Of a DNA stretch of 64,000 bases, positions 32,467 to 40,205 are shown one piece after another. Source of the DNA: BD1-7 clade bacterium (lineage in GTDB: Bacteria; Pseudomonadota; Gammaproteobacteria; Pseudomonadales; DT-91); NCBI GenBank assembly GCA_902705865.1, contig CACSIO010000004.1, positions 89,230 to 153,229 of the forward strand, in the 5' to 3' direction. The translations under genes were made by a program, and so were the position numbers. Below the pieces are notes generated by a model. That model worked only from the letters and a program-made list of their open reading frames with translations. It had not been told where the DNA came from and searched no databases. How positions within the stretch are numbered: position 1 is the first letter of the stretch; every line of letters begins with the position of its first letter.

Positions 32467-34120
32467 TGGCGGGTACCATTGTTATGAGGCTGACTAGTCC
32501 ATGCGTATTTTGTACGTCTCGAATTGTTAGCCCTGCGGCTGCCGCAAGCTTTTCGAATTGCTTCAATGTTCGCTCTTGCCCACCTGTTGCTGCCAGTAGG
32601 TGCAAGTCACACAGTGATCCGGATGAATCTCCATCTTTGAGTAGCATTTCAATGACATGTATTTGGCCGGTTTCTTTCAATGCGGTAAACGCATTTTTTA
32701 GAATGAACACCGCATCGTCATCTGGCCAGTCATGCAAAACACGTGCAAGTAGCACGTGATCTGCTGTGATTGGCCATTTTGCAAAAAGATCAAAAGCCAG
32801 TTTGTTTGTGTAATTGGATAGCGCTACCACATCGGCAAGATCTCCAAGAACAATATTTGCTTCCGAGAATTGTGTTTGAAGATAAGCCGAAAAAGCGCCT
32901 AAGCCACCGGCGGCGTCGAACAGTACTTGACCGTCGAGAATATTGAACAGCGATGTAGCTTTTTCGTAATCATGCGCGGCATACGAATTTAGCATCTGGT
33001 GATGTTTGAAGCATCGACTGGGGTCTGAGGCGACTTGTTCAAATATCTTGCGCTCTTCAGATTGACCAAGGATAGCGTTAGGCAAGCGCTTCCACGGGGT
33101 GAGTAATTCGTTGGAATATTCGAGGGCCGCAGAGGCGAGTGTTTTGGTGTGGTTGCGAGAAAGGTATTGGCCTTTCTCTGTAAGCATCCAAACTTCCTGG
33201 TGAGAGGCAACAATGTTGAGCTCTCGCATAGCATTGAGAAGGCGCTGAATCATAGGGGGCGGAGCAGTAATTTTTGATGCCATGGAATCAATAGTTGATG
33301 GCAATAGGTCTGGTAGCCCCAGCTCAACAAACGTTGAGATCGAAAAGGTTCTCCAATAACCAACCATATCGGCAGACAGCTCGGCAAATGGATCGTTTGT
33401 TGCTGAGCGAATGGTTCTGACTACCTCGCCGAATTCGTCAATAGTTATCAGCGCACCATTCGTAAGCTCAACACGAGAACAACCGTTATAAAAAGGCTCA
33501 ATCGATTGATAGCGCTCGGGATAAATAGCATTACCCTCAGAATCAATATGAAACCAACCATTCTGATCTTTGGCGCGCGCAAATCCCTTGTGGAACACAT
33601 CCAAGTCTAAAAACCAATATGAATGAACGAGGCTTCCGTCCTTGTTAATGTGAGTACTTAATCCGCTAGATGATTGAGCAACGGCAACTCCCTCCCGGTA
33701 ATCGCCACAATACTTCCAGCGCCCGTTATAGAGCGGTGTACCATGCGAATCGATATGGTAATAAAGGTCTTGTTCATCACAAACGACGCAAATGCCTTCT
33801 TGGAAGTTGCCTACAAACACATAGTTTTCTTTGTAGATGCGCTCTCCAGAGTAATCAATGTGGAACCAGCGGCCCTCATGGATGACGGCGGCGTAATTGC
33901 AGTAAAACCCGAATGTTCGGTCGAACCGCTGGGAATAGATTGGATTGCCCTCGATATTAATGTGCCAAGCTTTACCTGAGCTGGTGACAGCAGCGAATGT
34001 GCCATTGTCGACTGGGTGAAAAGAGAGAACTTCATCAAACCTATTTTCATAAGCCGCCGTGCTATCAGGCCATATATGGTGACTGCGATCTGCGGAGGCT
34101 TTAGGTAAAATATCAGGCAT
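32459..34120 (-). CDS. WG-repeat / O-methyltransferase fusion
   Basis: This 553-residue protein has two parts. Residues 30-240 hold about six WG-type repeats of 36-40 residues with the pattern HID-xx-G-xx-IY-xx-R (HINIEGNPIYSQRF, HIDYSGERIYKENY, HIDSHGTPLYNGRW, HIDSEGNAIYPERY). The C-terminal 300 residues form a class I, plant/antibiotic-type O-methyltransferase with an N-terminal dimerisation winged helix, SAM motif LFDAAGGLGAFSAYL and RVLHDWPDDDAVFIL, which includes the usual catalytic His. The fusion is unusual: the repeat domain may bind a peptide or carrier while the enzyme methylates. It overlaps both neighbours by a few bases. Confidence 0.85.
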   Translation of the reverse strand: MPDILPKASADRSHHIWPDSTAAYENRFDEVLSFHPVDNGTFAAVTSSGKAWHINIEGNPIYSQRFDRTFGFYCNYAAVIHEGRWFHIDYSGERIYKENYVFVGNFQEGICVVCDEQDLYYHIDSHGTPLYNGRWKYCGDYREGVAVAQSSSGLSTHINKDGSLVHSYWFLDLDVFHKGFARAKDQNGWFHIDSEGNAIYPERYQSIEPFYNGCSRVELTNGALITIDEFGEVVRTIRSATNDPFAELSADMVGYWRTFSISTFVELGLPDLLPSTIDSMASKITAPPPMIQRLLNAMRELNIVASHQEVWMLTEKGQYLSRNHTKTLASAALEYSNELLTPWKRLPNAILGQSEERKIFEQVASDPSRCFKHHQMLNSYAAHDYEKATSLFNILDGQVLFDAAGGLGAFSAYLQTQFSEANIVLGDLADVVALSNYTNKLAFDLFAKWPITADHVLLARVLHDWPDDDAVFILKNAFTALKETGQIHVIEMLLKDGDSSGSLCDLHLLAATGGQERTLKQFEKLAAAAGLTIRDVQNTHGLVSLITMVPAND

Positions 34121-35151
34121 TACGCAGGCCTCCGCATATTACAGCCTTTGCAAAGGTCATGAGATTGATAGTTTCTTTCTAAATCGCGGTATTTGGGGCT
34201 TTCGGTTATTGCGTTCAACGACGAATCTTGGATGTTTCCAAAGTGGCCGAGGGATTTTCGCTGTTCGTCTGGTGCGCAACACACATCAAAACGCCCTGAT
34301 GAATTAACCCAAATTTCTTTACCAAGAAACGGGCAATCGCCGTTTAAGTGAATGGAATTATTGCTGTCAGTTGTTAATTCAAAAAAGTTATCGAGTTTGA
34401 AAGGCCTATCTGCCGTCGCATTATGTGAGGCGACGGTGTCATTGCAATGGCGAACGATTTGATTCCAGCGCTCAGCTAGGCGTATGTCAGATAGAAGGTT
34501 TTGATCTTTTATTTCGTCGAAATGTGTCCATAGTTGGTGGCCTTTCAAACGATCAAAACCCATGGATATAGCCATATCGAGCATTTGAGGAATTTCTTCT
34601 AGGTTGTCGCGCATAAAAGTAAGTTGCATGGTCATGTTGCAATAGTGTTTATCAGCGTGTTGATCTCTTATTGCAATAAAGCGCTTGGCATTCTCTATGT
34701 GGTTCGCCAAATCTGTGCCTAACATAATTTGTGATTGTGTTTCTGGGGTTGCACCATTCCATGAAATCTTCACATCACTGGCCAGCGGAACGATCCGTTT
34801 TGCCCAATACTCAACGTTGTGGTGTTTCTCGCTACTTGGAAACGTCCCATTGGTAGTGAGGTTGAGTGACAGCCCGAGTTCTTCGCACAAATCTAAAAAA
34901 ATATCAAAATGGGGATATAGCAACGGTTCGCCCATCGTTGAGGGAATAACCTCCCGAATACCCATGGCGTGTGCTTCGCGAATGATGGTTTCCAATACAC
35001 CTTTTGGCATGATTGAGCGAAGCCGGCCTTGCGCCTTGCGCTCTTTTCGACTGGCAGAAAACGGCGAATGATCTTCGCACATAGTGCAATTCAAATTGCA
35101 GTGGTCAGGGTTTGTATCCAGCGTGATTCGCCAGAAAGCCGAAGGCTTCAT
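34120..35151 (-). CDS. Radical SAM/SPASM enzyme
   Basis: The product (343 residues) is a radical SAM protein. The 4Fe-4S site is CNLNCTMC (CX3CX2C), STMGEPLLYP is the GE motif, and a C-terminal SPASM-like region has Cys in NGDCPFLG, DVCCAPDE and HDLCKGCNM. SPASM enzymes usually modify peptides or proteins, sometimes carbohydrates. The start is ATG 35151, which overlaps the glycosyltransferase stop as ATGA with AAGGTG upstream; an in-frame ATG at 35172 is less likely. It shares one base with the next gene. The substrate could be the 35-residue peptide encoded upstream of the operon. Confidence 0.87.
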   Translation of the reverse strand: MKPSAFWRITLDTNPDHCNLNCTMCEDHSPFSASRKERKAQGRLRSIMPKGVLETIIREAHAMGIREVIPSTMGEPLLYPHFDIFLDLCEELGLSLNLTTNGTFPSSEKHHNVEYWAKRIVPLASDVKISWNGATPETQSQIMLGTDLANHIENAKRFIAIRDQHADKHYCNMTMQLTFMRDNLEEIPQMLDMAISMGFDRLKGHQLWTHFDEIKDQNLLSDIRLAERWNQIVRHCNDTVASHNATADRPFKLDNFFELTTDSNNSIHLNGDCPFLGKEIWVNSSGRFDVCCAPDEQRKSLGHFGNIQDSSLNAITESPKYRDLERNYQSHDLCKGCNMRRPA

Positions 35152-36443
35152 GCCATCACCTTTTGGTAGCATGCTTCGAGGTCAATGATGTGTTGCTCAA
35201 TCGAAGGAATATCACCATTATCGCTGTAGATATAGCCTCGGTCGCCTAGCTTTTTCGCTAGGGCGGGATCATCGACTAACATCTGCATTTTTTCAGCAAG
35301 CGCGTTGGCATCTCTGTGTTGATAGGTTAGGCCGTTCACCCCCTCTTTTACATATTCGCCCATACCGCCGGCGTCAGCAGTAATTACTGGTACACGGGCT
35401 TGTTGCGCTTCATGAATAACCAGTGGTGAGTTTTCTACCCACACTGATGGGGTAACAATAACATCGGTTTGGCTGAGAACATCCGTCGCAATAGCTTGGT
35501 TTTTGTATTCGGGCATCCACTCAATCGCGGCACGTTTATCTTCGGGTAGGCTATTGGCGATATCCCTTAGCGCTCGAGAGTCTTGACCTCGGTCTCTGCC
35601 CCAGATGCGTAATAGCGCATCGCCTTTGAGTTTGCCAAACGCCTCAATTAATTGATGAATACCTTTGGCTGGAGTATGCGTACCAATATACCCAAACGTC
35701 ATAGGTTCATTGGTTGTGCGCTTTCGGCCCGCCATTCGAGTGCGATCAAAGCCATAATCGAGGTAGATACTCTTTTCTTTCGGTAGGCCAAAATCATTTT
35801 CATAGCGATCTTTGAGATACTTTGCAGGGGATATAAATAAATCTACCTCGTCGACTACATCGCGAACATGTTTCATGCGTCGCGCAACCCAATTCTCCCA
35901 ATAAGCAATATCTTCTTCGCGTTCGTTATCATCCCCAGAGAAATAACGTGCATAACAACTCTCGGCACATTTACGATTTTCTTGGCCGTCACAGGCCGCC
36001 CACATATTATCGTCAGCTGAATGCATTTGCATGAATTGCCCGCGCGGACACATCAGCCAATAGTCGTGAAGGGTATAAATAACAGGAATGTTTCGGGATT
36101 TAGCTTCAAACACTAAGGAAGTTGAAAGATGATTCAAGTGGCCGATATGGACGACGTCAGGCTGAAGGTCATCAAGCAGTTCAGCAAAGCGCTGATCGAT
36201 GATCTGCAAACGATAGCGGTCGCGATGACGAGGGTTATTCACCAAATGTACCGTTATTTCGGGTACATCGGCATCAAAACTTTGCCTCATATGGCCGTCA
36301 GGTTTGAAGGAATCTTCCTCACGGGTAAATACATGTACCTCATGGCCGCTTTTGGCCAGTCCATGGCAAATCGTTTGAGAATAGACCTCAGAACCTGCGT
36401 TATACAACATCGGGTAACCGTGGATCACTTTGAGAATCTTCAT
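35148..36443 (-). CDS. Family 4 (GT-B) glycosyltransferase
   Basis: This 431-residue protein is a GT4 enzyme. The N-domain opens KVIHGYPMLYNAGSEVYSQ, a typical donor/acceptor-binding GSE loop. The C-domain has FGYIGTHTPAKGIHQLIEAF and the E-x7-E-like NSPLVIHEAQQARVPVITADAGGMGEYV. A Cys-containing insertion (CDGQENRKCAESCYARYF, about 150-170) resembles that of other bacterial GT4 members. It probably transfers a sugar made by the neighbouring epimerase to a peptide, small molecule or glycan. It overlaps both neighbours by four bases (ATGA). Confidence 0.87.
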   Translation of the reverse strand: MKILKVIHGYPMLYNAGSEVYSQTICHGLAKSGHEVHVFTREEDSFKPDGHMRQSFDADVPEITVHLVNNPRHRDRYRLQIIDQRFAELLDDLQPDVVHIGHLNHLSTSLVFEAKSRNIPVIYTLHDYWLMCPRGQFMQMHSADDNMWAACDGQENRKCAESCYARYFSGDDNEREEDIAYWENWVARRMKHVRDVVDEVDLFISPAKYLKDRYENDFGLPKEKSIYLDYGFDRTRMAGRKRTTNEPMTFGYIGTHTPAKGIHQLIEAFGKLKGDALLRIWGRDRGQDSRALRDIANSLPEDKRAAIEWMPEYKNQAIATDVLSQTDVIVTPSVWVENSPLVIHEAQQARVPVITADAGGMGEYVKEGVNGLTYQHRDANALAEKMQMLVDDPALAKKLGDRGYIYSDNGDIPSIEQHIIDLEACYQKVMA

Positions 36444-37339
36444 GCGTTTACTCCTTTTAATTCGCGTTGAAACGCTTCAACTAACACTCGAATGCCCGCT
36501 TCTGGTGTAACTTTGGCTTCCCAATTCAGTAGATTTTTAGCATGTAGAGGCTCGCCGTAGAATCGCCCTACATCATAGGTACGCGGCGAGGCTTCAATAA
36601 TGTTAGAAGGTGAATTGGCAGCCGCTATTGCAAAATCTGCAGCTTGTTTCAGTGTGGTGGGAATACCCGGTAACAAGTGAAGGGGCGGCAAATTCGTAAT
36701 GGCGGCTTCCAACTTTTCAATCACCGCTAATAGGCCAGTTACAGTGTCAGAGATGTGAGTGAAATCAAAAGTGTTCGTGCCACCGTCAATACGCAAGGGC
36801 TTGCCTTCGACAGCCGCTCGGCAGAAAGCAGGTAAAACGCGATCATCATGATCATCCGTTGTGCCATACACGTTCGCTAGACGAACGATTGCTGTTAATG
36901 CGCCTTTGTCGCGTGCAGCGAGTGCTGCATCTTCCATCGCAACTTTAGATTCTCCATAGATGTTTATCGGTTTTCTAGGTGCATCATCCGGTGTTGGCAA
37001 TGATGTGGGTTGCCCATAAACTTCACGGCTGCTAGCGACCAAAACCCACGGGCTGCGTTCTTGTTTCGTTGCTAAATCGATGAGCATTTGGCTGGCGATT
37101 GCGTTAGTTTTCCAGCAAAGTTCAGGGTCATTTTCTGCCCACACTACGCGAGAAACAGCGGCTAAATGAATGATGCCGTCACATTTACTAATGGGTTTTG
37201 TTAGTGAGGATTCGTTGCAAATATCAAGTCCTGATTTGATGTCAAAAGGCAAAATATCAAAGCCGAAATCAACAAGTGCTGGGCAAAGTGCTTTTCCGAT
37301 AAGCCCTTCGGAACCTGTAACTAAAATTCGTTTTTTCAT
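36440..37339 (-). CDS. NAD-dependent epimerase/dehydratase (extended SDR)
   Basis: This 299-residue protein is an extended SDR nucleotide-sugar enzyme. The Rossmann motif is TGSEGLIGKAL (about 8-18), the Ser of the triad is in VASSREVYG and the Tyr/Lys pair is YGESK (about 148-152). RLANVYG is also typical. It probably converts an NDP-sugar into the donor for the following glycosyltransferase. It is the first gene of the operon by start position, 117 bases after a 35-codon ORF, and has only a weak ribosome site (GGCGGG). Confidence 0.87.
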   Translation of the reverse strand: MKKRILVTGSEGLIGKALCPALVDFGFDILPFDIKSGLDICNESSLTKPISKCDGIIHLAAVSRVVWAENDPELCWKTNAIASQMLIDLATKQERSPWVLVASSREVYGQPTSLPTPDDAPRKPINIYGESKVAMEDAALAARDKGALTAIVRLANVYGTTDDHDDRVLPAFCRAAVEGKPLRIDGGTNTFDFTHISDTVTGLLAVIEKLEAAITNLPPLHLLPGIPTTLKQAADFAIAAANSPSNIIEASPRTYDVGRFYGEPLHAKNLLNWEAKVTPEAGIRVLVEAFQRELKGVNA

Positions 37340-37351
37340 AGATTAGTACCC

Positions 37352-37420
37352 GCCACAGAAAAACAGTGGCAGGTAAACTCCAATATATAGGGTGCTATTA
37401 AACGGCCTACTTTGTAGGTC
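37352..37420 (-). promoter_or_regulatory. Two hairpins between peptide ORF and epimerase gene
   Basis: In the 117-base leader there are two small stems. GCCAC and GTGGC flank a nine-base loop at 37352-37370; CCTAC and GTAGG flank three bases at 37406-37418. Neither has a long T-run. They could act as partial attenuators or processing sites lowering enzyme expression relative to the peptide, an arrangement often seen in peptide-natural-product operons. The role is inferred. Confidence 0.4.
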
Positions 37421-37456
37421 GAGAATTTTTTGGCGTGCTTTTATGAGAGGTGAGAG

Positions 37457-37564
37457 CTAGGTGCTTAGCTGATTTTGGGCTAGCCCCACGTGATCGGTAG
37501 TACAGAGGGTTATTCGGATTGAGTTGTACTGCACTGCACGATGGTTGCGGTCAATATTTGACAT
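37457..37564 (-). CDS. Candidate 35-residue precursor peptide
   Basis: A short frame runs from ATG 37564 to TAG 37457. It is preceded by AAAAGGAATAAAAC, a strong ribosome site with seven-base spacing. The peptide begins MSNIDRNHRAVQYNS and ends VGLAQNQLST. It contains one Cys, several Asn, Thr and Ser, and one Tyr, but no signal peptide or known leader. It lies 117 bases upstream of, and in line with, the epimerase-GT-radical SAM-methyltransferase-phosphatase operon. Small unannotated ORFs at this position are classic RiPP precursors. It could also be a leader peptide for attenuation, or chance. No homologue is recognised. Confidence 0.45.
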   Translation of the reverse strand: MSNIDRNHRAVQYNSIRITLCTTDHVGLAQNQLST

Positions 37565-37848
37565 GTTTTATTCCTTTTACTCGATCTATTGGGCATAAAC
37601 GTACCTGTATGAATCGCCTGAGTAGGGCGCATAACGCTGTTATGCATACGGTATGTATATGGGGTCGTTCGTTAATACGATGATTACCCGACCCACCAAT
37701 CTTGAAAAGATTTGGCTCGTGACCCGACAGACAAGGGGTAGGTAATGGCATTATCTTTTAATAAACTATGTTGATAGTCAAATAAATAATATGATTAATT
37801 TAATAACAATTTCCACATTTACGATCACCTATGGGATTGAAGGCGAAT
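37565..37848. other. Operon leader with hairpin and repeats
   Basis: This AT-rich spacer lies between dndE and the 35-codon ORF. It has a hairpin, CCAATCTT-gaa-AAGATTTGG (37696-37715), between two CCCGAC repeats (about 37687-37692 and 37722-37727). Minus-strand TTGACT near 37776 could be a -35 element, but a matching -10 at good spacing was not found. A 66-codon frame (37551-37751) passes through it; it has no good ribosome site and I do not call it. Confidence 0.4.
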
Positions 37849-38196
37849 CTAGAGTTTTGTAAGGTCGACCAAGCTCTTTACATGCCCCATCTTAAAAACA
37901 CCCACTTCGATCATAGCAGCAACAGTTTCAGCAATAGGTGTTTCGATTCGATTATCTGTCGTATATTGTTTGATAAGAATAGAATACGAATTTTGGTGGT
38001 CACCAAATAATACATCGCGGCTAAGAACCTGGCCGTCAAGGTCGTTAACGCCTGCGTTATCGAGCTTGTTACCTTCACGTATAGTAAGCATGATTGCAAT
38101 ACGAGCTAGTACATTAGGCGTTAAGCCAGTTTTAGATTTAATATAACGTAGTTTGTCAGTGGCCTTTTGGGATATGGCTATTCGATTAGGTAGCAT
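37849..38196 (-). CDS. dndE: DNA sulfur modification protein DndE
   Basis: The product is about 115 residues and shows the DndE pattern: MLPNRIAISQKATDKLRYIK, then TGLTPNVLARIAIMLTI. DndE is needed for phosphorothioation and is thought to bind nicked DNA as part of the Dnd complex. I start at ATG 38196, two bases after the dndD stop; an upstream TTG at 38229 would overlap dndD and add non-family residues. It is the last gene of the dndBCDE operon. Confidence 0.92.
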   Translation of the reverse strand: MLPNRIAISQKATDKLRYIKSKTGLTPNVLARIAIMLTIREGNKLDNAGVNDLDGQVLSRDVLFGDHQNSYSILIKQYTTDNRIETPIAETVAAMIEVGVFKMGHVKSLVDLTKL

Positions 38197-38198
38197 GG

Positions 38199-40205
38199 TT
38201 AAACAATCTCCACAGCGTTTTTTCGCCAAAAATAGCCTTCATTTGCAAACGTGCTTGCTGTATTACTATCGTAATCCAACCTATAAGCGTGAGATACGCT
38301 CTTCGAAAGCTCTTCATAGAAGGACTCATCAACTTCAGTATCTGTTGAGAGGATGATGACTTGATGACTTGCGCTCGGAAAGTAGTTAGAGATTAGCTTT
38401 TTTCGATGGACAGAATCTAACCGGCCTAATGGTGTATCGATAATGATTGGGAGATGTCTCCCAGATGTTTTTGCTAGAGCTTCGAGTATAGCGATCGCGT
38501 AGATTTGTTTTTCTCCTGCAGACAGATCGTCCTTATTCACTTCTACGCCGGTTTGATCTATCAGCGTAACGCTGAAATCTTTGCTGCTGATTCTTGCTCT
38601 TAGATCTGCGTCATCTTTGCGAGCAAGTCGTTTGAATGATCTGACAAACTCTAATTCTAAGTCATTGACCTTGCGCTTTGCCGTTTCTATCGAAAATTCT
38701 TTCAGCATCTTTTGGGCTGAGCTTGCTAAGGAAAGGCTTTGTCCAGCGTTCTCTGTCGCCTTTTTCTCTTGAGCCAGTTTGTCTAATTTGCGTGTTGTGT
38801 CTATAGCATCTCTTAGTTCGCGTTTATATGCTTCTAGAGTTTTTGCTCGAATATCTGTCGCTTCGACAAGTTTCGAACGAATATGATTAATTGTATCTAG
38901 ATAGGGCTTGATATGATCTTGCTCTGGTGCCCTTGCGATATTTTTGCCAGCATTGTCGAGCTCAATTTGTACTTCTTCTAGGCGCTCAGAGAGTAGTTCT
39001 AGCTGGCTAGCTTTGGATTCTAGTGCGCTATCAACTGTGGAATTAAATCTAGCAAAATCGGTATCCGAAATATCGTGTACAATCTCTTCGTCATCATCTG
39101 AAAAAGAGTATTTCAGTTGTTTATCATTGAGAATTTTTCGTGCGAGCTTAGCTTCGTTGGTTGGAAGTGATTGTTCAAAGGCAATACCAAGCTCTTCCAA
39201 TTCCTTTGATACTGCTAGGGCAAGAGAACGATGATTTTTTAGCGACTTTTCATCATTAAGCAATTTCTGAGTGTACCTACAAAAATTACGTGCAAGTGCT
39301 ATCGGATACTCTGAACCAAGTATTTCTCGAATTTGGTTCTCGAGAACAGTCTTTTCGCTGTTTAACGTCGACTGCTTAACAAGTTCTTCTTCACGAGTTG
39401 CGGCCCAAGCCCCTCCCTTGCTGCTAAGCTCGTGTTCTATCTTGTCCGCGTTAGCCTGTAATTCTAAAACATCGGCTTTTGCGGACTCATATCCGTATAG
39501 AAACTCTTTCGCTGCCATTTCATGTTGGGAGAGCTTTTCTTCTAGCGTGCATATTTGTTCTTGGATTGCTTTGCTCGAAAATTGCTTCAACTGGTTCCTG
39601 GAAAGAAGACTGAGATCCGCTGATAATGTTTCTATCACGTTTAAGCCTAAAAGTTTCTTTATCGCATCGCCAAGAGCCGCCCCTCCTGTATCTTCTGCTA
39701 ATTCTGCGATCTTCTCACCATCAAAGAAAAATAGGTCCGAGACACCAATGGGAATTAACTCGTTCAGAAATGCTTGGCATTGATCGGCACTTAGTTCTGA
39801 TAAGGCACTTTCACCGTCTAGGATGGATAGTTTTTCAACAATCAGATCATTCTTTAGGTACCATTCTCTGTCAATGGTGTAGCGCTTTTCCACGCCAAGG
39901 GTTGCATAGGTGAAAGATAACGAAATCGCCGCTGAGCTCGGAGTAAGAGGGGTGGTTGTGCTTCTGTGAATGGAGTTTCTAAGGAACTCTTCATAAGCTT
40001 TTTTAGTGGTTCCATGACCTAAAGATTGACGCCCATACAAAGCTAACCGTATGGCTGTTAGCGTTGTTGTTTTACCTGCACCATTTAAACCACCAAATAG
40101 AACGATAGGGCGTTGCTTGCCGTATTTGATCCTTGGCCGCAGATTGAAGTCGTGCTTACCACGAAAAACACGAAAATCTGTAACACTTAAATGCTCAATA
40201 ATCAT
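38199..40205 (-). CDS. dndD: DNA sulfur modification protein DndD (SMC-like ATPase)
   Basis: This 668-residue ATPase has Walker A GGLNGAGKTT (about 38-47), two long coiled-coil arms through about 220-560, the ABC signature DLSAGEKQIYAIAI and Walker B PIIIDTPLGRLD, then IILSTDTEVD. This is the SMC/Rad50-like architecture of DndD, whose ATPase probably alters DNA structure or nicks during sulfur insertion. It overlaps dndC by four bases. Confidence 0.94.
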   Translation of the reverse strand: MIIEHLSVTDFRVFRGKHDFNLRPRIKYGKQRPIVLFGGLNGAGKTTTLTAIRLALYGRQSLGHGTTKKAYEEFLRNSIHRSTTTPLTPSSAAISLSFTYATLGVEKRYTIDREWYLKNDLIVEKLSILDGESALSELSADQCQAFLNELIPIGVSDLFFFDGEKIAELAEDTGGAALGDAIKKLLGLNVIETLSADLSLLSRNQLKQFSSKAIQEQICTLEEKLSQHEMAAKEFLYGYESAKADVLELQANADKIEHELSSKGGAWAATREEELVKQSTLNSEKTVLENQIREILGSEYPIALARNFCRYTQKLLNDEKSLKNHRSLALAVSKELEELGIAFEQSLPTNEAKLARKILNDKQLKYSFSDDDEEIVHDISDTDFARFNSTVDSALESKASQLELLSERLEEVQIELDNAGKNIARAPEQDHIKPYLDTINHIRSKLVEATDIRAKTLEAYKRELRDAIDTTRKLDKLAQEKKATENAGQSLSLASSAQKMLKEFSIETAKRKVNDLELEFVRSFKRLARKDDADLRARISSKDFSVTLIDQTGVEVNKDDLSAGEKQIYAIAILEALAKTSGRHLPIIIDTPLGRLDSVHRKKLISNYFPSASHQVIILSTDTEVDESFYEELSKSVSHAYRLDYDSNTASTFANEGYFWRKNAVEIV

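Noticed and set aside
37681..37740. Possible tRNA-like or attC-like fold
   Set aside because: Repeated CCCGAC and a short hairpin are present, but no tRNA consensus T-loop or attC core sites could be made out.
37551..37751. 66-codon ORF in the leader of the radical SAM operon
   Set aside because: No good ribosome site, and it runs across the hairpin and the start of the better-supported 35-codon ORF in another frame.
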